Positions 13,085 to 24,834 of a stretch of DNA of 64,000 nucleotides are shown one piece after another (positions within the stretch are counted from its first letter, which is position 1; every line of letters starts with the position of its first letter). Location: contig OX638372.1 of assembly GCA_951812925.1 (NCBI GenBank), positions 8,122,001 through 8,186,000 on the forward strand, given 5' to 3'. The notes below the pieces were generated by a model. It saw only the letters and a program-made list of their open reading frames with translations. It had not been told where the DNA came from and ran no database searches. The position numbers and the translations under genes are program-made. The stretch is from Calliopum simillimum. Taxonomy: Eukaryota > Arthropoda > Insecta > Diptera > Lauxaniidae.

Positions 13085-13610
13085 CACAGGCTTACAAAAA
13101 AAAAAAAATGTCATGGCGTTTTGACCAAACTATGTGTTTCCTATAGACTTTGACGTCTTGAATCCGAATTCCGGGTCCGTTTTTTTTTTCAGAACGTCTG
13201 AGAAAAAAGATTTCAAGGTCATATGGAGGTCAAAATGGGGTTCATGTATCGCTTAGTGATAAATTTTGAAACTAATTTTTAGTCATTGAGCTCTTAGGCC
13301 TTAAAAAGAACATGTGAGCAAAAATAGTATCTCGGATCTAGTTTCGGAGATATAGCCATCGGAAGATCAGAATATATATCTTCTATGAAAACTGCTATAA
13401 GTTGGGAACCCCTGAATGGATTTGGAAAATATTGGTGTCGTATGAAAGTTATTTTGTTGTTGTTTTTATTGTTGTTGTTGGTGTTGTTGATTTATTTGTT
13501 GTTCTAATTGAATAATTTCACAAAATTTCAAAAAAGCTCATATCTCAAAAGCTATGAATCCAATTGAAAATATTTTAAAGCATTTTTATAGGCTGTTAAA
13601 ATACCTTTCC
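13085..13610 (-). mobile_element. Foldback element, right arm plus loop only
   Basis: Read on the minus strand, this is the loop (13452-13610) followed by the right arm of the foldback element seen at 63187-64000. Shared landmarks are 'TCATGGCGTTTTGACC', 'ATCGGAAGATCAGAATATAT', 'AAGTTGGGAACCCCTG' and the (TTG/CAA)-rich loop. The partner arm is absent. The outer end reads CACAGGCTTAC followed by an A-run. No coding capacity. Confidence 0.7.
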
Positions 13611-14298
13611 TTTTTTGGTTTTTAGGTTACAATATCTCATAAACTATACACGATAGAGCAATTCTGAGGTTGGATTCGCGTTTAGCATTGCAAAGCACAT
13701 CGATTGTGATTATTTTAAATTTTGTTTAATGTAGTTAAAAAAATTTTTTTTTTCTTTTTGTATGGGAAAATGCGCCAATTGGAAAAGCGATTATCTCAAA
13801 ATTTAGTCGAGGAGTCACGAGTGAAAATTTTTTTATACATCATTTGAACGAAAAGCAAACAGAATCTGGAAAAAAATTTGATGTGCTACGACGTCCGATT
13901 TAGAACGGGTTAAGGCACACCGTGGTACTTTTGATTCTACTGAAGGCCCATTTTGGCTAAAAAAAAATAAGTTTTTTGGTCATAACTTCTTTTCATTACA
14001 AAACAGATACCCAAGGGTGAATTAGAAATAAAGACTTTATTTTTACAAAAATTTTGGCGTTTAAAAATTATAAATTTTTTTTTGGGAGTAGGTATTCGCA
14101 TCTCGAAATCGATTTTTTTACGTTTTTCAATTACGTTGTCGGAAAAATTATTTTTTATTCAAAAGCAAAGCATCTTTCGGAAAAAGTGTATTACTCGTAA
14201 ATTTTTTCATAGTATTTTGAGATATTTTATAATTTTTCAAAACGATAAAAAAAATATAAAAATTAATTTTTCAAAAATTCTGAAAAAATTCACATGTA

Positions 14299-14869
14299 CC
14301 CAATAAAACTTTTGAATAAATTTTGTAGCCTCTTATACGATAATTGATTACCTGACGCATTACTTGAATGTTAAAACATTTTAAACATTACATGTAATGC
14401 AATAAATAATGAAATACTTTTTCAATTACATGTAATGCAATCGGTAATGTGAGAACATAAATCATTTCGAAAGTTTTTACTTAAAATTCTTTGATTTTTA
14501 AATCATTTTGAAGTTAATATTTGTTAATTTTTCAAAAGAAATGAATAGTTAAAAGATAATTTTTCAGATAATGTTTCCCCTGTCAAACTTTTGGCCCAAA
14601 ACAGAACCCTCGATATCTATAACATCCTACTACATTGATTTAGTACTAATATAACGCAAATGTAACCCATAAAGTAATTGATACAAATAATTTTTTCGAT
14701 TACTCGATCGATTACATGTATCCGTAAGCGAGTGTGTTATTAGGGTAATTGATTACGCCCAATGACGTGCATGTGTTAAAATAATGCCCTATGTAACCCA
14801 GAAAGTAATCGATGCAAACAATTTTTTGGATTACTCGACCGATTACATGTAAACGAAGATTTTACTGGG
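14299..14869. mobile_element. TA-flanked MITE with CCCARTAAAA ends
   Basis: The left end CCCAATAAAA is preceded by TA (14297-14298). The right end TTTTACTGGG is followed by TA (14870-14871). This gives a 10-bp terminal inverted repeat with one mismatch and a TA target duplication, as in Tc1/mariner-type MITEs. The interior holds two related subunits (about 14660-14725 and 14790-14855, each with 'GATTACTCGA' and 'CGATTACATGTA') and several 'ACATGTAATGCAAT' boxes. No open frame. Confidence 0.65.
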
Positions 14870-14872
14870 TAT

Positions 14873-15940
14873 TCTTTAGACAGTTCTTAGCATTTTTTGC
14901 CTCATACACTTTTTTCGTTAGATGAACTGCCCTGTAGTAGGACCAACGGAGTCCATTGTCTCAGCAGTCCAATTTTTGGTCTAGTTTTTTTGTAAGTAGT
15001 TCAAAATGGACTACGCCTAAAACTAGAATAAATTCACTTAAATTATCAAAAATGGTCCAAATGTAATGCAAAAATGGTCAATTATATCAAAAATGGTCCA
15101 AATGTAATAATGCATAATCCGTCAGTTAGTACCAAAAGTGTATCGATTGTATCAGTGAAATTATAACGTAACTGACTACGTACTGTTTTGCAGTTCGTCA
15201 ATTATGAAGAAGAGCAAACGATAGTGTATCGGTCTAATGACTTGTGCTGCGACAAGAAGACAATTGGTTACGCCTAATGACGAACAATGTTAAACGTAAA
15301 TAGAACTTTATATGTGATGGGATCAGAATTTGGACTAGTCGGTTTCTCCCATGGAGTAGTTTGCAAACTAGTTTTAGAATAGTCCGTGGTCCTGCAGGAC
15401 CTTTACTAGTGGTTGTATTGGACGTACTACGGCTTTAAACGTCCACAGTACTATTCTGGGTTGAAGTTTCCATTTTTTCCTGTTCGATAAACGAGTTTAA
15501 AGACACGCATACATACAGCTTTATTTCATGAAAATGTTATTATTAAAAAAGCACATCAAAAAAGGAAAAAAATGTAGTTGTAGTGGTACAGAAAAAAAAA
15601 AAATGGTTGTACAAAAACTCATATCAACTCAACTCACACGAAATATGTTAGGGTGGCACAAATCAAATGAAAAGACTTACTCAATTCTGCCAAGTTAAAT
15701 ATATTTCCAGCGCAAAATTAATAAAATATACTAAAATTCTTTTGCTGTAAACGATATTGATACTTTAAAGTCACTAAATAAAGTTGAAATCTACATCAGA
15801 CCAAAGGAGCATAAAATACTTGCCACAGGAGCTAGGACTCCCACTTAAATTCTTTGAACTGGTTTTTATGACTTTGAGAAAAACTACAGCTAAGATTTCG
15901 GTGAATACATAGAATCAATCTCCATTGTGCCAGGTGTCAA
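14873..15940. other. Non-coding stretch, no gene seen
   Basis: There is a local duplication of 'AAAAATGGTCCAAATGTAAT' (about 15048-15110). Otherwise no gene or element could be supported. Confidence 0.4.
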
Positions 15941-15944
15941 ACAA

Positions 15945-16740
15945 AGATGTTATTTACTTTTCTGTTATTTAAGAAATTAACCCCATTGGTAAAATCTCTA
16001 ATGATGGCAAAAAGGATAACGGACTCAGAGAATCCATTTAGAAAACTTGCACAAAGGATACGAATGGCGAAATTAGAGTTCAATTTTGAAAACAATTAAT
16101 ACATGGTGCGATTTACAACGGTATAATACAGCAGCCTACGCAGAATTGCAGAATATACCGTTGAAAGTTTAGAAGAAACTACTTACGTACTTGGGCCTTA
16201 TCATAACGGCCTGTAAAGTTACATCGGTGGATATAAATTACCGAGTATGAGTTGCAAACAGTGCATACTACGCCAGCATATATCTGTTCAAATCAAAAAT
16301 TCTGTCAAAAGACCAAAAGCCGAAATTGTTTAAGACACCGGTGCGAATCAGACTCACATGCAGTTGTGTGCTTTTGACACTGAAATCGAGAGACGTGTGC
16401 TTTGAAAAAAGATACTGATGAAAATCTTTGGGCGATCCGATACCACGAGGAACTGACACGACTCATTGAAAATAGAAATGTTTTAAGATACATAAATGCG
16501 CAGAGGCTCAGATAGCTGGGGTATATAATTAGAATGCCTTGAAAGAAAATCATCCACCAAATGTTAATGTTCGACCTACAAACTATTGGAGAACAAAAAA
16601 GAGTACGAACGAGAAAATTTTAGCTAGATGATGCTCAAAGAGATTTTAGAAAGATAAGAGTGCGGAATCGGAGAGATCTAGCCGTGGAACAAGGGAGCTG
16701 GCAGTAGAAGAAGAACGTTGCTCACAAAGAATGACTTTGG
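15945..16740 (+). pseudogene. Decayed non-LTR retrotransposon, C-terminal end of RT ORF
   Basis: In shifting plus-strand frames, peptides appear in the order expected near the end of a LINE reverse-transcriptase ORF. They are 'VESLEETTYVLGLIIT' (compare the 'FTYLGSLI' block) at about 16160, 'AYYASIYLFKSKILSKDQKP' followed by 'LFKT' at about 16265, and 'LDDAQRDFRKIRVRNRRDLA' followed by 'VEQGSW' at about 16625. The last matches the common 'RWLDDVEKDLRELGVRNW' type tail. Several frameshifts and stops separate the pieces, and the polymerase core is absent. Typical of a dead 5'-truncated copy. Confidence 0.65.
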
Positions 16741-16744
16741 CTTC

Positions 16745-18545
16745 TGACTAATCAGCCGTCGTTCTTCTCTTGTTGCAAAAACAATTACTATATTATGTTT
16801 TATATGATTATATTATTTACTTTGACATTTTTTTTCCGAAATACTTAAACGAAAACTATAGAAAGAATAATCTATGATAAAAAATACGAGCCACACTAAT
16901 ACGATTTTATAAATGCATAAGTATGTAAGTGAATAAGTAAGTACTGTTACCATGCATGTGTTTATCTCTGTGGTTACATCTTCGATTAAATCGTGGTTGC
17001 TGTGGTAACCATAACTATGAAATGTTTTAGGTTTTGGTTGTTTTCTGTTTTTGTTAAAATTTTTATTTGTTTTTTTTTTTTGAATTTTATTTTTTCCTGT
17101 TTTTCATATAACCCTATTTCTGTTTTATCATTATAGTTTTTGATTTCTTGCTTTTGCGGTTATTGTGGTGAAAAATATGTCATTGGCTTTAGATTAATAT
17201 TTTGGTTTTACTATACCAATTACGTTCATGCTACTTTCTTTTTTGATTTCCATGAATCTAATTCAGCACCGTACAGTTATTCTAATTAATGTTTAAATTT
17301 TTTCAACTTAAAAGTTTTCTGTTTTTATACTAAAATTTTAATTTTCTTTAATATTTCTTGAAGTATTCCACAATTTTTGAATTTTTAAAGTTCTAACAAC
17401 ATTTTTTTAATGAACTATGCAAAATTTCATGTTCTAACCTTTCCCTTGACTTAAACTAAACACATATTGTTGGTAAATACTTCCGTTAAAGTGCAAAGCT
17501 TTTAACTAAAATTAAAAACAAAACCCCCCACACCACTCTTAATGCAGCTTTTAGCAAAGTTTTATTAAATTTATGCCGAAAGTTGTACAAAACTTATCTC
17601 TTTGTCTGATGGCAACTACTTAATTGTAAGGTCCAAAATAAACCAAAAACAAAAGGGTACGAGTATACAAGGAATAAAGATACAGAGTCGAAAAAAATTA
17701 ACCAAAAAGCTAGCAGAGTATGAGAGATAGAAAGAGAGAGAGAGCGAAAAAAAAAATTCCTCACAAAATATATATAACCAAGTTAATTATAAAATGAAAA
17801 ATAAACATTAAAAATTAAAACTTTCACAGTATGGCAACAACAACAACAAACAACAAAAATCATAATAATAAAATTGCAACAAAAACACAACAACAGCAGC
17901 AACTATACTTTGGTACCTAAATAAATTTCTTACTTTTGTCTTGTTACTATTCTTACTGTTATCTTCTGGTAAGGATACTTTTCATGTACACATAACACAC
18001 ACGTCTTACTACCACCACCACACTTGCCATGAACACTACGTTGCCTGATATAGTAAAAGATACCAACCTGCACCGTAGTAAAGTTAATAATTATGTGCTG
18101 AGGGATGCGGATGATGTGGTCATGGGTACATAAAGAGCCAAAGAAGCAAAAAAAAAGAAAGAAAATTAGACCAACACAAAAGAAACCAGCTAAGGGAAAG
18201 TCAAAATAAGAGGAAGCTGGGGCTTTTTTGGTTATGCTGAGAATGATGCCGGATATTTTCTTATGAATTGCTTTTTTTTTTTTTTGTTTTTTCTGTAAAG
18301 CATGGTGACAGTTTAAAGCTTTTGGTGGAGAATTTTTAACGATGTTATCGTTTCAGTGTACACTTGGAATGTCCGATGTAGAGCAAACTTAGCTTTGTCA
18401 TTTTAAACTGCAAATGGAATTTGTTTGGAAGGGGACATGCTGATAAACGCAATCTTAAGTACTTTAATACATAATTAGATATTTCCTAAGGCATAGACAA
18501 TTGAATGAACGATGCATAATCAATGTTGTGTTGGTATATGGTAAT
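16745..18545. other. AT-rich non-coding stretch, no gene seen
   Basis: It contains a GA-rich run at 17720-17750, CAACAA runs at 17833-17905 and many homopolymer runs. No exon or transposon boundary could be supported. Confidence 0.45.
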
Positions 18546-18547
18546 AA

Positions 18548-18750
18548 TATAATGATATATTGATGTATTGATATTTTGATGCATTGATATTTTGATATGT
18601 TGATATATTGATATGTTGATATATTGATATATTGATATATTGATATATTGATGTATTGATATATTGATATATTGATATATTGATGTACTGATGCATTGAT
18701 ATATTGATATATTGATATATTGATGTACTGATTTATTGATAAATTGATGT
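18548..18750 (+). repeat. 8-bp tandem repeat (TTGATATA)n
   Basis: About 25 units of TTGATATA with scattered variants (TTGATGTA, TTGATATG, CTGATGCA). Because 24 nt is three units, the minus strand reads as an 8-residue peptide repeat (QYINISIY). This explains an apparently long open frame here that is not a gene. Confidence 0.85.
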
Positions 18751-18754
18751 GCTA

Positions 18755-20119
18755 GATCACAGCAACTACCCAAACCAAACACTATGAAGTGAAAAGAAAT
18801 AGTAAGAATATTGGAGATTTTTATGCCTACTATGTAGATAAAGCTGAAAGCAACGAGAAGATGAATTTAGACAGTGGTTGAAAGTAACGATTAAAAACGC
18901 GGAAGAGGTAAAACAGTCTACATTGAGTTGCAGTATTCAGTATTGTTTTGATTGCAGTGCATTTAGATTCAAGTGTTCACTACTGAATACAAATTAAATG
19001 TGAGAACAGAATACTGAAATACTTAAGGAGTCTACGGTAACAAAAGTCAAAACAAACATGAAAATAATATGTATGTATATAGTACTACATAGTATATAAT
19101 CATATACATATAAGCAAATTACGGTTAAAACATTTAATAGAAATTCCAATAGAACCTTAACAAATATCTGGCAACACTTGCATGGTCATTGAAAGTGTAG
19201 AGAAAGGTATAAACTTAAAATATAATTTACTAACTGGGGAACGGTCGCATCTTTTTCATATTTATACGATGAACAACGACAAGGATAAGAATTCATTTTT
19301 TTCCCATACAGGCTGATAATAATTTCTACACTGATGGTGGTGGTGGTGGTGGCATCATGGATGACATCATGTGTTGCTGTTGTTGTTGTTGTTTTTGTTT
19401 GTTTGTAACATCTTGGTAGCAGTGTCCTTTCTTAACGAGAACTTCAACAACAATGACAACGACTAGGACGACGACGCTTATAAACAATGACTATGGATAT
19501 GAAGTTGACGATGACGATGGCAATGTCAAAGGCAATTGTAACCCATGGGTCAAGAATTTTAAACAAATTATGTTACTAAGTAATTTTGTTGCAAAATGTT
19601 TTGTCAGTTCATTAATTTGCAGGGACTCAATTTTCCTTATACACAGAGATTTGGGCACTGCTCTTTTTCTTTGGTACCATAATTTAAGAATTTTATGCCG
19701 CTGAATTACTTTATAAGTAGATAAGTTTGTGCGTATGAGTCGTTTTTTTTTTTTTGTTGCCTTGCTAATGTATTTTGGGGCACATAATGTTAATCATTTT
19801 TTTTGTTTTGTCCAACAGATGGTATTTATTTTTGAATTTAAAGTGAGTATCTAACACAGATTTATTTATGTATGTATGCGTCATAGTCCTTTTTTTTTGT
19901 ATGCTACAGTGATGCTTTTATGGTAAATTGCATTAATGATTTATAATTTTGAGTAAGTTCTGTGTACCTTTAAATGATCGTCATTTTTTTGTAGCACAAA
20001 ATGAAGTGTGTCGTTACAGAAATAAGGTCAGCTTTTTAGAAGGCCTTTAGATTTAATAGATTCTGTTGATTTTTATATAAAAATCGAATTTAATATTGTG
20101 ATTCTTAAGCATTTTGTAA
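18755..20119. other. Non-coding stretch with GGT and TTG runs
   Basis: Microsatellites lie at about 19335-19352 (GGT)n and 19374-19395 (TTG)n. The short open frame at 19453-19701 starts in a CAA/ACG-rich run and has no recognisable domain or splice context. No gene supported. Confidence 0.45.
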
Positions 20120-20123
20120 TTAA

Positions 20124-21070
20124 CCCTCTCATGCGCCAATTTTGTGTAGGGCAGCTATATTTTTTTAAGAGTTTCTTACTATATAGGGGCCAAATAACAC
20201 AAAAAAAAAAAAAAATAAAACAAAATTTTTAAATTAAGACTTATATCTGAGTTTTTAAATAATGTTGTACACATACAACATGGTGCATTAAAGTAGTAAA
20301 AATTTTTTTATTTTTTTTTTATTAAAAATCCATCAAACTCAAAAATTTGGATAATTTCATACACAACTAATCCTCTTTGAGGGTCCACAGTATATTAAAT
20401 GTACGAAAACAAGGAATAACGCTGAAAAATGGCTAAAAGAACCGAAAATTGTAGAAATAGTGATTAACGGGATAAAAAAAAAAATTTTTTTGGAGATATG
20501 AAATCAATCAAACTGGTTAATTTCATCTACACTTAATCCCGTCTGTGGGTCCTCAAAAAATTAGATGTAGGAAACAAGCCATATCGCTGAAAAAGTAAAT
20601 AAAAGACCAAAAATCGTAGAAAAACTTACTTACGGCAACACAGTTCATACAAAAATAATACTAGAAAACACACCCTTCAATGCACCATGTTGTATACAAG
20701 CAACAGATATATTTTAGGAACTGCAAAGAGCCTGAATAATATTTTTACCTGTACCTTGCTATATTTCACTTCTCCACTAAATGATGTCATCGGAAAAAAA
20801 TCACCAATGAAGTAATTGAAGAATTTCATAAAAATTTGAGCGCTTATTTATTGGAAAAATTTTTTGCTCCAAAATCGCTCGACTTATACGAATAAAAATC
20901 ATAAAATGAAACAGAAAAACTTTAAAGATGTATAAAAGTAAAACACTAAACTATAGCAAAGACTTCTGAGATATTTCTGAGATGTTTCGTTTAGAAAAAT
21001 AAACCGTTAAACAGGAGAAATATGCGTTCAAAAAGTATTGTTGTATACATACAACAAATGCATGAAAGGG
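20124..21070. mobile_element. piggyBac-type MITE, TTAA-flanked
   Basis: The left end is TTAA (20120-20123) then CCCTCTCATGC. The right end is GCATGAAAGGG then TTAA (21071-21074). TTAA duplication with CCCT...AGGG termini is diagnostic of the piggyBac superfamily. The 947-bp interior has no transposase frame, so it is non-autonomous. Inside are two tandem related blocks of about 150 bp ('GGGTCC' ... 'CGCTGAAAAA' ... 'GTAGAAA', about 20380 and 20530). An inner inverted repeat is built on ACAACATGGTGCATT (about 20275 and 20680). Confidence 0.75.
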
Positions 21071-21074
21071 TTAA

Positions 21075-22635
21075 ATTCAATAAACTGAAAATCTGAGCGT
21101 CATCTTACGTAAAATGGGTTAAGCGTATCATCTAGCAACAAATGTGGCAAAACAAGCAAAAACAGCAACCAGATATTACGGTAAACGATGTGGTGAAAAT
21201 ACAGAAGATACACACAGCAAAAATTAACGTGGTAAAAACAAATAACGAGAAATGCCGAAATATTTTGTTTACCACAATGCAGACAAATGCACATTGAGTA
21301 AAGAAAAGTTGCAAAATCAACATAATCCGGCCTGTTCCGTAATCCGTGTAGTTTCAATTACTTTTAATTTCGAAGACTTGTTGATTACTTTTTATTTTCG
21401 ATGTGGATGTGAAGCCTATTCAACGACTGTTCAAGACGTTTAACTTTTCACAGTAGAATCGCAAATTTTTTAGCTGTCAGTTAAAAAATACACACACAAG
21501 TAAACAAGATTTATGAATCAAAATGCTTTTTATTAAATTTATTAAGTTTAATTGAGTTTCACTTTAACAACGGCTGCTGCAATGCACTTGAAATTATAGA
21601 TGCTCGCAATTTTGTCTGTCAAAATAGTGTATTAGGCGAGATGCCCAATTATGGGGTTTCCTCTGATTTGAGGGAATTTTAGAAAGTTTTTTTTCATGCT
21701 CAGTGCATTTTATTGGGTTAACTAGATGTTCTATTGCAATTTAAGAAATAAAATCAGGTGGCATCCTGTTTTCGAACTATTCTTACTAACATCATGAAAT
21801 AATGAAATGTCAAATAATTCACACAAACACTGACTTCGAAAATGCCAATTTGCCGGCTTTTTACTTGTCATCGGAAAAAATATTTTTTTAGTTAGAGGTT
21901 TTTATTCCAGCAATATTTACAGTATTACATTTACAATAAAAATAAGAATTACTCGTTAAAAAAGGGAAAAACTCTGGAGCTTATACGTGTGTATTTTTTT
22001 TTCAATTTGATCGATAAAACAGCTTTAAAAAAGCAAAATTAATTGAAAAGTCGTAGCATAATTCCGACTTTTCAAAAAGTTTCGCATTCCACTTTATACC
22101 CACTCTCACGTGAAAGTGGAATTAGGAACAGGGCGGAATAACTAATTTGTAAGCGTCACAGTGTCAATGAAGTCATTGGAATCATTGGGAAAATTCTGAT
22201 TAACGCCGTCCAATGTAAAATGTATAAAAAGGCAGTAGTTGCGACTATTTAGGAAGTAAATTTAGAGTTTGTTTGAGAAATTCTAGCTTTAATGTTCTTA
22301 AAACGACAAAATATAAAAATTTAAAACCAACAAAGAAAAACAATTAGTAATTAGGGATCTATTTTTTAATTCTGTTTCCGAATCTGACATCAGAATCTGA
22401 ATTTTGAGATATCCTAACCTAAAAGTGCAAAACATACAGTGTTTTGATATGGAAAATTTGATTGATCGGGATTTTTCAAAAACGGCACCACATGCAATTT
22501 TATGTTAAATGGATTATGGTATCCAAACTTCCCCAGACACAAATTCTGAAACTGAAACTGGACTAAAACCGATGATAAGGAAAAAGGCGACATCAAAGCA
22601 AATGAAAAGATATGCAAAATAAATTAACGTTAGAT
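21075..22635. other. Non-coding stretch, no gene seen
   Basis: A short hairpin lies near 22087-22125 ('TTCCACTTT' and 'AAAGTGGAA' around CACGTG-like sequence). Otherwise no gene, RNA or transposon end could be supported. Confidence 0.4.
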
Positions 22636-22637
22636 GT

Positions 22638-22865
22638 ATACCTTAACCATAAATAAAAAGTTTGAAAGCTATGAAATAAGTTCATAATAACATTTAGAAT
22701 GGTTCTCAAACTCATAGTTCTTATAAAAAAATAAACAGCAATCAAATAATGTTCAGAATAACAAGAAATACTCATATACCACATTAGCAAACCCTGACTA
22801 TACCACTCTGGCCGATTTTTAGAAATTACAAAATTCTAAAAATAAAATGGGAAACTTTGTGAAAT
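22638..22865 (-). repeat. Partial reverse copy of the 39-kb MITE
   Basis: The reverse complement matches about 39455-39670 in order: 'CACAAAGTTTCCCATTTTAT', 'ATTTTGTAATTTCTAAAAAT', 'GTGGTATA', 'CATTATTTGATTGCTGTTTA', 'TTCATA' and 'AAACTTT'. Terminal repeats are absent, so this is an internal fragment of the family described at 39134-39988. Confidence 0.7.
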
Positions 22866-22869
22866 TACA

Positions 22870-24150
22870 CATGAAGGGTTATTTGTAATTTTACTTCCAA
22901 AAAAGTTCTTAATTAGTAAGTTATTTCCAAATACAAAAGATTCATCCTTCGCTCATAGCCTGACTCAATATTTTCCCAAAAAAGGTCTAGTCATAAAAAT
23001 GGATCAGGAAATGCTCAAGTTCTGGACAATTATGTTAAGGAATGTTTGTTGTTTAGAGGGGTGAGGTCAATTCTTATTACGCTATTCATGGAATGGCTGT
23101 ACTGCAATTTAAATTTTTTGTCGTGAGTTGGGCATATCTTTGATCCGATAATGACCATTTTGAACATTGGGTTTATGTTACTGATCTTCTAAAAATTTAA
23201 AGAGCCGCATCTAACATCGGCTGGAAAGTTGATTATACATAATTGTCCTGATTTCTCATTCTTCAAAATCTTGGAAATGAATTTTTTCCCTTTCCTAAAA
23301 TTCAAATGGAGAAAAAATTTTCCATGCTTAAAATATAAAGTAGATAAATAAGTATGTACTTTGCCGCAAAGAAAATGCATTTGCTAATATTTCGTAATAG
23401 CACGGCTTTAATGTATTTACTCTTCTATGAGCTTATCTAGATAAAACAGCACTTTAGTATCTCTTAAATGAATGTTTAAGTGTTAAAATGTATAGGTGTA
23501 AAAACGTGATATGATTTAGCAAGGATCTTTATGTTACATTGCGTACCTATGCATGCACTCATACGAGTATGTTCCATAGATTAACCTATATTAGAGTAAA
23601 CAGGTAAGTATAATGTAAGTTTGTATACAAGCACATTGCTTTCAATATAATCTATATAAATGAAGTATATTATTTTTGATTTACACATGTGTGTATTGTA
23701 ATGTATGTGATGTCACAGAGTGCGCTTTTAGATGGATACACAGTCTCAATTGGAAATTATAGCTTACAACAATAGTAGTGTAAGAACTCATCTTTTGGCA
23801 TACAGGAGTACGTGATATATCCAAAGGATGTCTTCTTTTTCAACTTTCCCTTTTTCAGAATACCCTCATAAAATCTCTTTTGTAAAACACATTTAAAATT
23901 TAAAATGCGATTTATGCATGTAGATTGTTTTAAATAGTTCCGTCTCCCTCTGTTTCTCTTACATCAAACACATTTCACATACGACACCCAACTCTTTTTT
24001 TTATGATTTAAAAGTTCTTTTTTAATTAAATCATTTTGTTTGTAATAAAGTTTGACATGCTTTTGCTCTGTTAGCATGTTAAAGTATGTAAATTGTTCGC
24101 TTTTTCTGGGTTTTTTTTCTTTTTTGTAAGTTGACCATGAAGCTGGACTT
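22870..24150. other. Non-coding stretch, intronic
   Basis: Lies downstream (on the minus strand) of the 57-nt exon. No further exon, in particular no peptide expected for the next part of an ADAM propeptide, could be found here or down to position 1. Confidence 0.4.
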
Positions 24151-24152
24151 AC

Positions 24153-24209
24153 CTTTGTTCTACCTCTGCTGAAACCACCATCATCATGCGGACGTGTACG
24201 CTGGCCCGG
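24153..24209 (-). CDS. 57-nt symmetric exon, probably same ADAM-like gene
   Basis: On the minus strand an acceptor (CTAATTTTAATTACAG) precedes a GC-richer block of 57 nt, followed by a textbook donor GTAAGT. In phase 0 it reads PGQRTRPHDDGGFSRGRTK, 19 codons without a stop. The upstream exon at 43071-43219 also ends in phase 0, so the two can be joined directly. The peptide is basic and low in hydrophobics, like a surface loop or linker in the propeptide. Because its length is a multiple of three with phase 0 at both ends, it could be skipped without changing the frame, so a cassette exon is possible. The join is inferred from phase, strand and order; the peptide itself has no family motif that I recognise. 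Confidence 0.65.
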
Positions 24210-24834
24210 CTGTAATTAAAATTAGAAATTTTTTGCTTGTGTAAAAAATTAGTCTTCAACTTTTTTGTTTTTTGTGTTTTAAGCTAATGAAATTTGAGTG
24301 CAATCAAAAAATACAAAATTTAGTAGTAGTAGATACAAAGTAGATAAGGTAGGTTAGTAGAAGTAGGAGGAGAAGAGTAGAGTGGAGTAGGTGCAATAAA
24401 AAATTCACACAAATTTGTGCTTAAAAACTACGACGTTTAGTTTGAACTCTGGGTATTTATGTGCTACTAAAAGGATTAATGTGAAAATCTGTGCTGCTGG
24501 TGCTTTCAACTCAGCTTAAAGTTTGTTAACATGCTTAATGAGAGAATTATAAAATAAATAAATTTGTTTTTTTTTTTTAAATATTAAAATTTTAATAATT
24601 ACACAAATAGATTGTAAAAAATAAGAAAAGAATTAAATGAAAATATTTTTGGAAAGTATTAAAAACTACCTACTTAGGTATAATAAGAAATAAAATGGTG
24701 ATTATTTATTGTGTAAAATAATAAAAAAAGGCGATTACCTTAATCATAGGATAATGTATGTACATTTTAAGTGTTATTCTTTTTCAAATTGTCTTTGCAT
24801 AAAAGTGCGACATAAAGTTTAATTATCTTTACTG

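Noticed and set aside
13085..13610. Apparent inversion of the foldback loop relative to the 63-kb copy
   Set aside because: The copy is simply on the minus strand with one arm missing; loop plus right arm are then collinear, so no inversion is needed.
18486..18782. 98-residue repetitive minus-strand frame
   Set aside because: Explained by the TTGATATA octamer array; periodic peptide follows from three 8-bp units.
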